Source of the DNA: JADLHS01 sp964594985
Lineage (GTDB): Bacteria > Verrucomicrobiota > Verrucomicrobiia > Limisphaerales > JADLHS01
Reading direction: 5' to 3'
Assembly: GCA_964594985.1 (NCBI GenBank)
Contig: CAZQNQ010000017.1
Span: 46,265 to 110,264 of the forward strand
DNA length: 64,000 nt
The stretch's first letter is position 1. Each line of letters opens with the position of its first letter. The notes under the pieces are model-generated. The model searched no databases, had not been told where the DNA came from, and saw only the letters and a list, made by a program, of their open reading frames with translations. The position numbers and the translations under genes were made by a program. Positions 32,531-40,519 of this stretch are shown here, one piece after another.

Positions 32531-32941
32531 TTACGCCTTCGCCAATTTTTCAAATAGTCCCGCGAACGCCGATTTCGGTTCGGTGTTGGTCTGGCGGACC
32601 TTGAGCTGGCCGAGAATGGCGTGCCAGCCGATGTAAATCTTGTGCCACTGGTTTTCCAGGCTGCGGAGCGCGCCTTCGCTCATTTCGCTGAGGTAACGCA
32701 ACGAGGGCGAGTTGCCGATCAAGCTGTGGATTTCCTCCTTGGTCGGAGAGGAGACATCCATGCCGGACAGGATCAATTCGAGTTCCTGCACGAGGACGCT
32801 CTTGATTTCGAGGAAATGGATTTCATCGTCCGCGCCAAACTTCTTCGAGCGGGCCAGATTGATGAAGTGATTGAACTGTTTCCAGCACTCGAGATAGTTC
32901 TCGGTCTGCTGGATCAAGGGATGGACTTTGGTGTTGCTCAT
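32531..32941 (-). CDS. hypothetical helical protein (third gene of the PATAN regulator operon)
   Basis: A 136-residue protein with no motif I recognise. It reads as all-helical, with acidic stretches (GADDEIHFLEIKSVLVQELELIL) and a conserved-looking SMEGALRSLENQWHKIYIGW-like segment. It has no signal peptide. It lies 4 bases after the roadblock-like gene at 32946 and ends the minus-strand group of three. Its role is probably tied to the signalling proteins encoded upstream, but this is inferred from position only. Confidence 0.7.
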   Translation of the reverse strand: MSNTKVHPLIQQTENYLECWKQFNHFINLARSKKFGADDEIHFLEIKSVLVQELELILSGMDVSSPTKEEIHSLIGNSPSLRYLSEMSEGALRSLENQWHKIYIGWHAILGQLKVRQTNTEPKSAFAGLFEKLAKA

Positions 32942-32945
32942 AGGA

Positions 32946-33260
32946 CTAACTGGTTTTGTGAGTTGGATCGGTCAAACTGCTGGAGGTGGAAAGAAAGATC
33001 ATGGCGCCGCCGCGCATTTCCCGGGCGGTGATCTTCAGGCCGGGGTAGTGAACGATGAGTTCGCTCAAAGGCATTTGGGCGCTCTGGGCGTCTTTGAAGG
33101 TCAATGCCACACATTGGCCGATGGTCTCGATCAGATGGTGGGGAAAACTGGACGGCAGCGTCGTCGCGAGGATGCGCCCAGCGCGATCCATGCTGAAACT
33201 GCCGGAGTGCAGTTGCAGCAGCGGTTTGGCGGATCGGAACCAACTAGTCAGGAGGCCCAT
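32946..33260 (-). CDS. roadblock/LC7-like small protein
   Basis: A 104-residue protein, starting at ATG complementary to 33258-33260, where MGLLTSWF begins. Its pattern (FSMDRAGRILATTLPSSFPH, VALTFKDAQSAQMPLSELIV, MRGGAMIFLST) resembles the roadblock/LC7 fold of MglB-type proteins: a strand with GRIL, a helix, then a strand with GG-x-MIFL. The similarity is by pattern only. The start overlaps the end of the PATAN regulator gene by 13 bases, so the two are translationally coupled. If correct, it is one of several roadblock modules in this locus. Confidence 0.6.
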   Translation of the reverse strand: MGLLTSWFRSAKPLLQLHSGSFSMDRAGRILATTLPSSFPHHLIETIGQCVALTFKDAQSAQMPLSELIVHYPGLKITAREMRGGAMIFLSTSSSLTDPTHKTS

Positions 33261-34315
33261 AAGGTCAGGATTTTTTTCATCTGGTCGCGGATCTCGGTCG
33301 CGTTCAGATCGGTTTTCCAGCCGACACACAGGCTGGTGCCGCCCTTCTGAGCAACGGCCACGTTGCGTTGCAGCCCCAAACCGGTGATTTGTTCGAGTTC
33401 GCCCGCTTGCAAGGTCTCGCCCAGTTCCCGGAAGCGATTGATGCTATGCAGTGTCCAACCTGCGATGCGTTCCGGATTTTCGAGGCCCCGGGAGTCAATC
33501 TTGGTCTCGGCGACCAGCTTCAACGCGAACTCGACGCCGTCGGTGTTGACCAGCGCAGTCAGGCCGCTGGAGCCGGTCTGAAACGGCTGGCCGGGCACGT
33601 AGAGCTGCGTGTCGGTGTTGTTGATCTCATCAATCGCCTGCGCGGTTTCCAACAGCAGGGCGTTGTAGGATTTGAAAATGGTGCGGGGGCGGTGCGGCTC
33701 GGCGGGGAGAAACTCGAAATTGCCCGCCTTCCAACGCAGAATCTTTTGAAACGCGTCTTCACCGCGCACCGCTTCAGTTTCTGAATCCACCACTTCGCCA
33801 TTGTTCAACCAGATGCGGCCGGTGAACGGGCCGTTGGTAATGCGTAGCACGGTGGAACTTTGGGAAATGCACTCCAACTGGATCAGGTCCACGAGGCTCT
33901 TGCTTTGCACACCGCGGAAGCCGCCTTCGTACTCGCGACCGAGCAATGATTCCATGCACTCCAGGAATTGGGTCGTCTCCTTTTCCGTCGCGGGTTTGTG
34001 CCAGTAGAGATCCACGCCGAGCGCATAGACGCGGGAGCGGAATTGTTCCTCCACCACGGAGGTGAGGACGACGGTGCGGAGTTCGGGATATTTGCGGCGG
34101 ACGACGGAGAGCAGTTGCAGGCCGTCCATCTTTGGCATTTTCAGGTCTGTGACCAGAAGGCGATACTCATCCTTCTCCAGCATCGCCAAGGCGCGGGCAC
34201 CGGACGAGGCAGTGTGAACCTCCGGCTGGCTGGGCAACATCGCAATCGTCTCGCGATACGCCTCCAGCAAGTCCGGATCGTCATCCACCATGAGAACTTT
34301 ATGCCGTGATTCCAT
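33248..34315 (-). CDS. response regulator with receiver and DUF4388 (PATAN) domains
   Basis: A 355-residue regulator. The receiver has the acidic pocket (MVDDDPDLLEAY), phospho-acceptor in VTDLKMPKMDG (about D56) and the conserved lysine in WHKPATEKE. A PATAN/DUF4388 domain follows (about 135-225: SLVDLIQLECISQSSTVLRI, GRIWLNNGEVVDSETEAVRG), a domain found in bacterial gliding and polarity systems and in cyanobacterial PatA. The C-terminal 120 residues include LQRNVAVAQKGGTSLCVGW, which resembles a roadblock-type fold. It is the first gene of a three-gene minus-strand operon and diverges from the large protein at 34788, which precedes MglA. Confidence 0.85.
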   Translation of the reverse strand: MESRHKVLMVDDDPDLLEAYRETIAMLPSQPEVHTASSGARALAMLEKDEYRLLVTDLKMPKMDGLQLLSVVRRKYPELRTVVLTSVVEEQFRSRVYALGVDLYWHKPATEKETTQFLECMESLLGREYEGGFRGVQSKSLVDLIQLECISQSSTVLRITNGPFTGRIWLNNGEVVDSETEAVRGEDAFQKILRWKAGNFEFLPAEPHRPRTIFKSYNALLLETAQAIDEINNTDTQLYVPGQPFQTGSSGLTALVNTDGVEFALKLVAETKIDSRGLENPERIAGWTLHSINRFRELGETLQAGELEQITGLGLQRNVAVAQKGGTSLCVGWKTDLNATEIRDQMKKILTLWAS

Positions 34316-34787
34316 CGTGATCTTCGGACGCCTGCGGTTTCTAGTGCTTGAACCTCAAATGTGCGGGCAGTCCTCGCGTCCTCCAATAGCAAGTGGTATT
34401 CCCGCCTCCGGGGCGGGACAAAATTTGTGCCGCATTCTTTGTCTTCCCCTGTAAACGGCTGGTTGCGGTGTGGTTTGATAAAGTGGTCTGGCCCTCGGGA
34501 TGGGTGTGGCCCCGGGGCAGTCCAGTGGACAATCCAGTCCATCAACAGGACAGCGTCTAAAATGTAGCGTGGCAGCCCGTGCGTTTCAGTAATGCCTTGG
34601 TTTTGCTGGTATCTAAAGGTGTGGCGCGGCCCGGCGCACGATGGCTCCGCTGCTGGCATGTGTCCTGCGAAGAGCGGTGACAAGTCGTAAACGAAGCAGT
34701 GAAGTGTGGGAAACAGCGCGGGGTCCGACCCGGAATTCGTGCGCCCCGCAATGAAACAAAGATGGAAACAGACGGTTGCAAACAAAT
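34316..34787. promoter_or_regulatory. divergent intergenic region between the two Mgl-like gene groups
   Basis: About 470 bases without a convincing gene, between two divergently read groups. It must hold the promoters of both. I cannot pick out reliable -35/-10 boxes. A few inverted repeats are visible (CCTCCGGGGCGGG at about 34409; AGTCCAGTGGACAATCCAGT at 34519) that could be operators, but nothing supports that beyond symmetry. Confidence 0.4.
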
Positions 34788-36800
34788 ATGAGCGCATCAT
34801 CTTCCAATGGCGGACGAACGGGAATCTTTGGTTACATCAAAGGACTGTTCCGGCGCGAAGACGAAACGAGCACGATTGCCGAAGCTGGTGACGTCATCAC
34901 CGAAGACGCACCCCCGTTGGTGGCTCCGCCGGTGGAAATCGCCCCGGCAGCCGAATCGTTCGCCGCCGCTCCCGTTGCCCCTGCCCCCCGCGACAATGTT
35001 GATGTGCAAGGCGCCGGCGTTGCTCCGAGCGTGGCCGTCCCGCTGCAAGCCATCTTGAACGGTTTTCCCGGCGAACTCCGCAGCCGCGTGCGGATGCAGA
35101 CCGTTGGTGACCTGACGATCAATGTTCCGATCGAGAAAGTCCTGTCCCAATTGTCCCAGGGACAGGTGCGCATCCCGTTTGGCGACATCCGCAAGGCCGC
35201 GCCGCAGGTCTTCGCGCCGGGGGTGGACTTTGATCGCATTTCCGTGGCGCTGCCGCTCAATGACATTCTTTGCCGGTTGAACCCGGGCTTGCTCTTGCGC
35301 CGCACCACGCGCCAAGTCGAGATTCCTGAAGAGATTTCCAGTCCGTTTGCCGGTAAAGGCGAAGGGCTTTCACTTTCGGTGGGGAACGCAAAATCGGTGC
35401 AGCCCGCTGCGCCTAAAAAGGCCGCGCCCGTGCCTCAAATGCCGGCGCGCGGCTCCATTTCCGCTGTGCCAACCCCGGCTGCACCGACGGTCACCCCACC
35501 GCCGTCTGTGCCGCCGGTATTTACTCCCAAACCCCCGGCTGTTCCAGTTGTGGCCGCAGCCCCTTCTGAGGTGTCGAATCCATCTCGGAAAATAGTGATG
35601 CCGCCGGCGTCCATTCCATCACTCTTTGGCCCCAAGTCGTCCGCACCGGCTGCCGCAGCGGCCATTCCCGAAGATCCATTTCCGTTCAAGAAAGCTGCGC
35701 CGTCCGCTCCGGCGCTGGAACCGGCTCCGGCGATTCCGATGCCCCTCGCCAAACCCGCCGCCCCGACCAGCGCGGCCGGAAGTCAGGCAGTGCTTATTGC
35801 CGCGCTCGGTTCGTTGTCCGAAACGTGGCCCGAAGCATTGTGCTTGGAGATCGTGCAATCCAATCTGGCGCAAGCCAAGATCGCCCTGCCGGTGGAACTG
35901 GTTGAATCGGCGTTGAAACGCGGTCGCGTCACCTTTAATTGGAAGACCATCCGCTCCTGGATTACCCCGGCGACCCCGACGATAGTTTCAGCGCATGATG
36001 GCGTGGAATTGGAACTGCCGCTCAAGGTCATTGCACCGTTGTTCCTCGCTCGCAAACAGGCTGGTGGGACGGCGCAAAAAGTGGCGGTGGACCAAGCGAT
36101 TCCGAATCTGTTCTTTGGCTTCCCCCAACCGGAAGCGCCTGTGCCTGCTCCCGCTCCGCAAGCCGCGCCTGCGCCGACCCCGGTGCCGGTTCGTGCGCTT
36201 TCGCAAACGCCCGAGTTCACTCCGGCACCGGCCCCGCAAATGACCGCCGCATTGTCCTCCGCTGCCGCGGCCTCTACGGCTGCCGCCGTCGCCTCGGCCG
36301 CCGCTGCCGCCGCCGCCGCCGCTGCTGCTGCAAGTGCCGCGAAGCCGATGGATACGAATTATTACCTCTGTGACGATGCGTCCGAGACGCAAATGTTCCA
36401 CCTCCAGCAGTTGAAGCAGAAGGGCGTGTCGGGGACAGAATTCGTCAAGCGTTACTCGTCCCCGAACGAAATCGTCTCCCGCGCGGTCACCATGGAAGGC
36501 GTGGCCGGTGCGTTGGTCGCCTTGCCGGATGGATTGATGGTGGCGAGCCGGATTCCGGCGGAATACAACGGCGACACGCTGGCCGCATTTCTGCCGCAGA
36601 TTTTCACGAAGGTCGGTTCGTGCACCAAGGAACTGCGCATGGGAGATTTGAACAACGTCAGTTTCACCGTCGGCAATGTGCCGTGGAAAATATTCCGCGT
36701 GAACGCCATTTTCTTCGCGGTGTTCGGGCACGCGTCAAAGCCGATGCCGACGGCTCAACTGGCAGGTCTGGCAGCGCAACTCGACCGGAAAAGCAAGTAA
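34788..36800 (+). CDS. large multidomain protein with C-terminal roadblock-like domain, upstream of mglA
   Basis: A 670-residue protein, starting at ATG 34788 (MSASSSNGGRTGIFGYIKGL). I do not recognise the whole. Two similar segments are visible: residues about 80-180 (VAVPLQAILNGFPGELRSRV, then NVPIEKVLSQLSQGQVRIPF) and about 330-430 (ALPVELVESALKRGRVTFNW, then VELELPLKVIAPLFLARK). Pro/Ala-rich linkers separate them, including an Ala tract at about 480-515. The last 150 residues (MEGVAGALVALPDGLMVASR, NNVSFTVGNVPWKIFRV) fit a roadblock/LC7 domain. It lies 16 bases before the MglA-type GTPase gene and probably acts with it as scaffold or regulator. Confidence 0.7.
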   Translation: MSASSSNGGRTGIFGYIKGLFRREDETSTIAEAGDVITEDAPPLVAPPVEIAPAAESFAAAPVAPAPRDNVDVQGAGVAPSVAVPLQAILNGFPGELRSRVRMQTVGDLTINVPIEKVLSQLSQGQVRIPFGDIRKAAPQVFAPGVDFDRISVALPLNDILCRLNPGLLLRRTTRQVEIPEEISSPFAGKGEGLSLSVGNAKSVQPAAPKKAAPVPQMPARGSISAVPTPAAPTVTPPPSVPPVFTPKPPAVPVVAAAPSEVSNPSRKIVMPPASIPSLFGPKSSAPAAAAAIPEDPFPFKKAAPSAPALEPAPAIPMPLAKPAAPTSAAGSQAVLIAALGSLSETWPEALCLEIVQSNLAQAKIALPVELVESALKRGRVTFNWKTIRSWITPATPTIVSAHDGVELELPLKVIAPLFLARKQAGGTAQKVAVDQAIPNLFFGFPQPEAPVPAPAPQAAPAPTPVPVRALSQTPEFTPAPAPQMTAALSSAAAASTAAAVASAAAAAAAAAAAASAAKPMDTNYYLCDDASETQMFHLQQLKQKGVSGTEFVKRYSSPNEIVSRAVTMEGVAGALVALPDGLMVASRIPAEYNGDTLAAFLPQIFTKVGSCTKELRMGDLNNVSFTVGNVPWKIFRVNAIFFAVFGHASKPMPTAQLAGLAAQLDRKSK

Positions 36801-36816
36801 GCAAAGTCGCAACATT

Positions 36817-37431
36817 ATGGCCATCATCAATCAGGCAACAAAAGAACTTCAGGTCAAGATCGTCTATTACGGTCCGGCCATGTGCGGGAAGACCACGAAC
36901 CTCGTGCAGGTCCACGACCACGTGCAGACGCAGGCCGGCAACAAGGGCAAGCTCGTGTCGCTCGCGACGAGTTCGGATCGCACGCTGTTCTTCGACTTCC
37001 TGCCCATCGAGGCGATGTCCATCAAGGGCTTCAAGACGAAGTTCCAGCTCTACACCGTGCCCGGCCAGGTGATCTACAACACCACGCGCCAGCTCGTGTT
37101 GCGGGGCGTGGATGGCATCGTGTTCTGCGCGGATTCGCAATACGAAAAGATGCAGGAGAATCTGGAGAGCTTTCAGAACCTCCAGGAAAATTTGAAGTGC
37201 TTGAAACTCAATATTGACGAGATTCCCTATGTGCTTCAATACAACAAACGGGATCTGCCAAATGTCGCGCCGGTGGAGTACCTCGACTTTGTTCTAAACA
37301 ATCGGGACGTACAGGTGCCTTCGTTCGCCGCAGCCGCTCACAAGTGCGAAGGTGTGTTCGAGACGTTGAACATGATCACCCGTATGTTGTTACATAAGTA
37401 CGTCAATCAAGGTCAGCCGCAATACGCGTGA
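36817..37431 (+). CDS. mglA: MglA-type small Ras-like GTPase
   Basis: A 204-residue GTPase that in Myxococcus and relatives sets cell polarity for gliding and pili. The P-loop is GPAMCGKTTN (residues 20-29), the switch region includes SSDRTLFFDFLPIE, and the G3 motif has the MglA-type form TVPGQVIYNTTRQLVLRGVD rather than the usual DxxG. NKRDLP supplies the base-binding motif. The C-terminal helix is present. Length and motifs match the MglA family. It is followed after a single base by the roadblock gene at 37433, giving the mglA-mglB type arrangement in reverse order to Myxococcus (where mglB comes first). Confidence 0.92.
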   Translation: MAIINQATKELQVKIVYYGPAMCGKTTNLVQVHDHVQTQAGNKGKLVSLATSSDRTLFFDFLPIEAMSIKGFKTKFQLYTVPGQVIYNTTRQLVLRGVDGIVFCADSQYEKMQENLESFQNLQENLKCLKLNIDEIPYVLQYNKRDLPNVAPVEYLDFVLNNRDVQVPSFAAAAHKCEGVFETLNMITRMLLHKYVNQGQPQYA

Positions 37432-37432
37432 T

Positions 37433-37909
37433 ATGGCTACACTACCCCAACTACTAGAGGAAGATATCCAGTGCTTTGAAGGTATTCTGAGTGAATACCT
37501 GGACCGCAGCGATGCGTCCACGGCGCTGATCATTGACAAAGGTGGATTCATGGTCGCCAGTAAAGGTGACGCCCGCCGATTCGATCTGACCACCATCGGC
37601 GCACTGGCTTCCGGCGCTTATCTGGCAAATCAAACCATTGCCAACCTGGTCCACGAGGACAACTTCGACAGCGTCTATCAGCAGGGCGAAAAATCCAGCA
37701 TGTTCGTCACGAACATTGATGAGAATTGCCTCCTGATGGTGATCTTCCCGTCGAAGACCGGCATCGGCGTGGTGAAATACCACGCGGCGGATACGCGCAA
37801 GGCGATCGCCGCGCAATTGCAGGCCGCGCACCAACGCGATCCGAGCGGCGGACTGGACCTCTCGGTCCTGAACCTCGCCGATCCGAGCGAAGTGTTCCGC
37901 CGGAAGTGA
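37433..37909 (+). CDS. MglB-like roadblock/LC7 domain protein
   Basis: A 158-residue protein with the roadblock/LC7 fold: STALIIDKGGFMVASKGDAR, then FDLTTIGALASGAYLANQTI and NCLLMVIFPSKTGIGVVKYH are typical strands and helices. In Myxococcus, MglB is the GTPase-activating partner of MglA. The C-terminal tail (LQAAHQRDPSGGLDLSVLNL) extends beyond the core domain. Its start lies one base after the mglA stop, so the pair is certainly cotranslated. A GAP role is inferred from family and position. Confidence 0.85.
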   Translation: MATLPQLLEEDIQCFEGILSEYLDRSDASTALIIDKGGFMVASKGDARRFDLTTIGALASGAYLANQTIANLVHEDNFDSVYQQGEKSSMFVTNIDENCLLMVIFPSKTGIGVVKYHAADTRKAIAAQLQAAHQRDPSGGLDLSVLNLADPSEVFRRK

Positions 37910-38027
37910 TTTTGAAATGCCGCCGCGTTAAAGGAAGTGCCGCGACACTTCCACGCGGTCGCATTCAACGCTTTAGCGCGTTTCCAAGAATGACGTAGCA
38001 AAGCGGCAATTGGCTTGATGAAGGCCA

Positions 38028-38189
38028 CGCTCGCCCTCACCCTGACCCTCTCCCCCGGGGAGAGGGAACAGCCATTGAGGGCGCTGCTTGATACGGTCGT
38101 CCGTTCCGCCAATCCAGTCGCAGGTTTTTCAGCAAGACGGCGCAGGATTCTCCCTCTCCTAGGGGAGAGGGCCGGGGTGAGGGCGGGCG
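38028..38189. repeat. MITE-like element, CGCTCGCCCTCACCC family (copy 3)
   Basis: Left arm CGCTCGCCCTCACCCTGACC and right arm GGCCGGGGTGAGGGCGGGCG ending at 38189, with inner palindromes at each end. Interior sequence similar in length to copies 1, 2 and 4, about 162 bp in all. It lies between the Mgl locus and the CDGSH gene. Confidence 0.8.
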
Positions 38190-38252
38190 TTCCACCCATC
38201 TGCGTGCCGGGATTTCGCTGCTCGCCTTCCGCCTCTTTTTCAGCGACATGAT

Positions 38253-38499
38253 TCAAATAGCAACTCCCAGCTTCGCGTGCGACCCGTCGCAGAACGCGCC
38301 GCGGTGGGAATGCTTGCCGCCGCACCACGCCACGGTTTTTGCCTCCGGAAGCTCCACTTTCTTTGGTGCGAATCCAGTCCTTTTGTGAGAACCATCACAG
38401 AAGGGTTGGTTTTTAGATCGCCCGCCCGCGCACCAGAAGTGTGTGCCGGGTGGCAATTCAGAACGAAGGGGATTTCTGACAGACGACGGGCGCGCTCAT
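38253..38499 (-). pseudogene. CDGSH iron-sulfur domain gene, apparent frameshift near the 5' end
   Basis: The 67-residue frame ending at 38253 carries two CDGSH-type 2Fe-2S motifs: CAGGRSKNQPFCDGSH and CGGKHSHRGAFCDGSH, each with three Cys and one His. It lacks a good start (the frame opens without ATG). Upstream at 38497-38499 an ATG in another frame begins MSAPVVCQKSPSF and then stops. MSAPVVCQKSP is the N-terminus expected for this family. Joining the two frames needs two missing bases near 38459-38470, close to a CCCC run. Either the gene is broken or the sequence has small errors here. A TTG start at about 38462 could still give a shorter protein holding both clusters. The family functions in redox or Fe-S transfer. 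Confidence 0.65.
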
Positions 38500-38563
38500 A
38501 ATGTTGGATGGTGCGGTCGCCGTCGGGTCCAGCGGGAGTTGCCTCCCGATTGCTGCGACCGGG

Positions 38564-38692
38564 TTAATGATCCTTCTTGGAATCGTCCGGCTTCGGCTCG
38601 CTGTCCTTGGTGAGCCACCAGACAATCAGGGCGGGACCAAAGCACAGGGCCACGCCGATCGGCATCCCAAAAATACTCCAAAAAGCATCCAT
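38564..38692 (-). CDS. small membrane protein, copy 1 (42 aa)
   Basis: A 42-residue protein read from the ATG complementary to 38690-38692. It begins MDAFWSIFGMPIGVALCFGP and continues with a membrane helix (ALIVWWLT) and a charged tail (KDSEPKPDDSKKDH). A related copy lies at 41138-41257 beyond the insertion sequence, with GMP-GVALCFGPAL-VW-TKDSEPKPD conserved in protein while DNA bases differ at many third positions. Conservation at the protein level between the two copies is the reason for calling it a gene. Function unknown; size and topology resemble small accessory subunits of membrane complexes. Confidence 0.6.
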   Translation of the reverse strand: MDAFWSIFGMPIGVALCFGPALIVWWLTKDSEPKPDDSKKDH

Positions 38693-38882
38693 AATTCGCG
38701 GCAATTTTGCGGCTGAAGCGGCCAAAGTAAAGCACGATTCTGTTCCCGCACGAGCGGAGCTGGCCGCCGGGAGACAACCTGTCCCCGTCCTGCTCCAATG
38801 ACTGGTCTTGCTGCGCTTTCAGCCAACTGGCTTAAGACCGAACTCCGAAGCTGAAGGGAACAGCAGTGCCTTTGCGCCCGTA

Positions 38883-38986
38883 GGGCAGGCTTTCCAGCCT
38901 GCCGGTACATCGGACTTTCCAGTCCGGAGTTTCTTGTAACGGGCGACTGGAAAGTCGCCCGCACTGGCAGGCTGGAAAGCCTGCCC
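38883..38986. repeat. palindromic repeat, GGGCAGGCTTTCCAGCCTGC family
   Basis: The left arm GGGCAGGCTTTCCAGCCTGC (from 38883) is a near-palindrome itself and is repeated in inverted form ending at 38986 (GGCAGGCTGGAAAGCCTGCC). A second nested pair lies inside (GACTTTCCAGTCCGGAG and GCGACTGGAAAGTCGCCC). The remaining DNA between 38693 and the insertion sequence at 39103 contains no gene that I can see. Confidence 0.75.
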
Positions 38987-39102
38987 GACGTTTATGGCCG
39001 CGCGCCAACTTCGGAGTTCGGGTTAAGATCACTGGCAATGCCTTGTCAGTGCTTCGCATGATACGTCGCATCGCGGTTCGTAATTTCGTTCTGCCTGCTG
39101 AT

Positions 39103-40387
39103 CAGGGCAGACGCATCTAAATTGTTTTCTTGGAAGTGGTGTGTAAGTGATTGAATGGAGGCGGCTTGCGCGGGTGGATTTTGGGGTTCCCTTTTGTTGT
39201 GATTTATGCTTCAAACTGGGGATGCCCCATCATCCCAAACTGAGTTTGCTCGAACATTTCAAAACCCTGCCCGACCCGCGCGTCAACCGCACCAAGGCGC
39301 ACGAACTGGTGGACGTGCTGACCATCGGCGTCTGCACGCTACTCTGTGCCGGCGAATCCTTCAACGACATGGAAGACTTCGGCCACGCCAAGGAGGAATG
39401 GTTCAAGACCTTTCTCGCGCTGCGCAACGGCATCCCGAGTCACGATACGTTCAACCGCGTCTTCGCCGCCTTGGATCCGCAGCACTTCGGCGAATGTTTC
39501 ATGACCTGGACGCAAAGCCTGCGCGCGGCGGTGGCGCAGGAGATCGTGGCGCTGGACGGCAAGGCCCTGCGGCGGGCGCTGGCGGCGGATCAAAACAGCA
39601 AGGTCATTGTCAGCGCGTGGGCGCAAAGCAACGGGCTGGTGCTGGGCCAACTCAAGGTGGCCGACAAGAGCAACGAGATCACCGCGCTGCCCAAGCTCTT
39701 GCGGGCGTTGGAACTCTCCGGGTGCATCGTGACGGTGGACGCGATGGGCACGCAGAAACAGATCGCCAAGGAAATCAAAGCGGCCGACGCGGCCCACGTG
39801 CTGGCCCTCAAAGGCAACCATCAAGTGGTCCAGGCGGAGGTGAAAAGCTTTCTGGATGCGACCGTGACCGAACACGCCGCGCCGGCCGGCCGGCCCTCCC
39901 GGGCGGCGGCGACTCTGGCGCAACTGGAGACGGTGGAGAAAGATCACGGGCGCACCGAGACGCGAAGATATTACCAGAGCGGGGAACTGGACTGGTTTGC
40001 GGATCGCGCCCAGTGGGAGGGATTGCAGAGCGTTGGGCTGGTGGAAGCGGAGCGGGAAATTGGGGGCAAGGTGACGGTGGAACGGCGGTATTACCTGAGC
40101 AGCCTGCCGGTGAACGTGGCGACGTTTGCCAAAGCGGTGCGGGGCCACTGGGCGGTGGAGAACAGCCTGCATTGGGTGTTGGACGTGCAGATGGGCGAGG
40201 ACGACAGCCGGGCGCGCACCGGCTACGCTGCGGAGAACCTGGCGACGTTGCGGCGGCTGGCCTTAAACCTGTTGAAACAGGAAAAGACCAAAAAGCGCGG
40301 CATTCGCGGCAAACAACTCAACGCCAGTTGGGATCACGCTTATTTGCTCAGACTTTTGGGCATACCAATTTAGATGCGTCTGCCCTG
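39103..40387. mobile_element. intact ISAs1-family insertion sequence
   Basis: A 1285-bp element with perfect 22-bp terminal inverted repeats: the left begins CAGGGCAGACGCATCTAAAT (39103) and the right ends ATTTAGATGCGTCTGCCCTG (40387). It is flanked by identical 10-bp direct repeats GCCTGCTGAT at 39093-39102 and 40388-40397, the target duplication. The single gene is the transposase at 39222. Intact ends and an undamaged duplication point to a recent insertion. Confidence 0.95.
39222..40373 (+). CDS. ISAs1 family transposase
   Basis: A 383-residue DDE transposase. The N-terminal domain (LLEHFKTLPDPRVNRTKAHE, ISHDTFNRVF-like GIPSHDTFNRVFAALDP) is typical of ISAs1 (DDE_Tnp_1-associated domain). 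Catalytic acidic residues fit EIVALDGKALR, IVTVDAMGTQKQIAKEI and the C-terminal HWAVENSLHWVLDVQMGEDD. ATG 39222 (MPHHPKLSLLEHF) gives the family's usual N-terminus; the frame can be extended to 39147. It shows no frameshift or stop, so the element should be active. The stop overlaps the right inverted repeat. Confidence 0.93.
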   Translation: MPHHPKLSLLEHFKTLPDPRVNRTKAHELVDVLTIGVCTLLCAGESFNDMEDFGHAKEEWFKTFLALRNGIPSHDTFNRVFAALDPQHFGECFMTWTQSLRAAVAQEIVALDGKALRRALAADQNSKVIVSAWAQSNGLVLGQLKVADKSNEITALPKLLRALELSGCIVTVDAMGTQKQIAKEIKAADAAHVLALKGNHQVVQAEVKSFLDATVTEHAAPAGRPSRAAATLAQLETVEKDHGRTETRRYYQSGELDWFADRAQWEGLQSVGLVEAEREIGGKVTVERRYYLSSLPVNVATFAKAVRGHWAVENSLHWVLDVQMGEDDSRARTGYAAENLATLRRLALNLLKQEKTKKRGIRGKQLNASWDHAYLLRLLGIPI

Positions 40388-40519
40388 GCCTGCTGATTTG
40401 TACCACTTGCCTAAAGCGGGCGGGCTGCTTAATCTCCGGCGTATCGCTAAATATGCGCCGGTGGCGCTTGAGTTCACAACCAGTCCGCAAACTTAACAAT
40501 TAACAACATAACCATCACC

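Noticed and set aside
36250..36350. Run of GCC/GCT codons that could look like a repeat element in the 670-residue gene
   Set aside because: It encodes an alanine tract in a linker; it lacks inverted arms and is ordinary low-complexity coding sequence.
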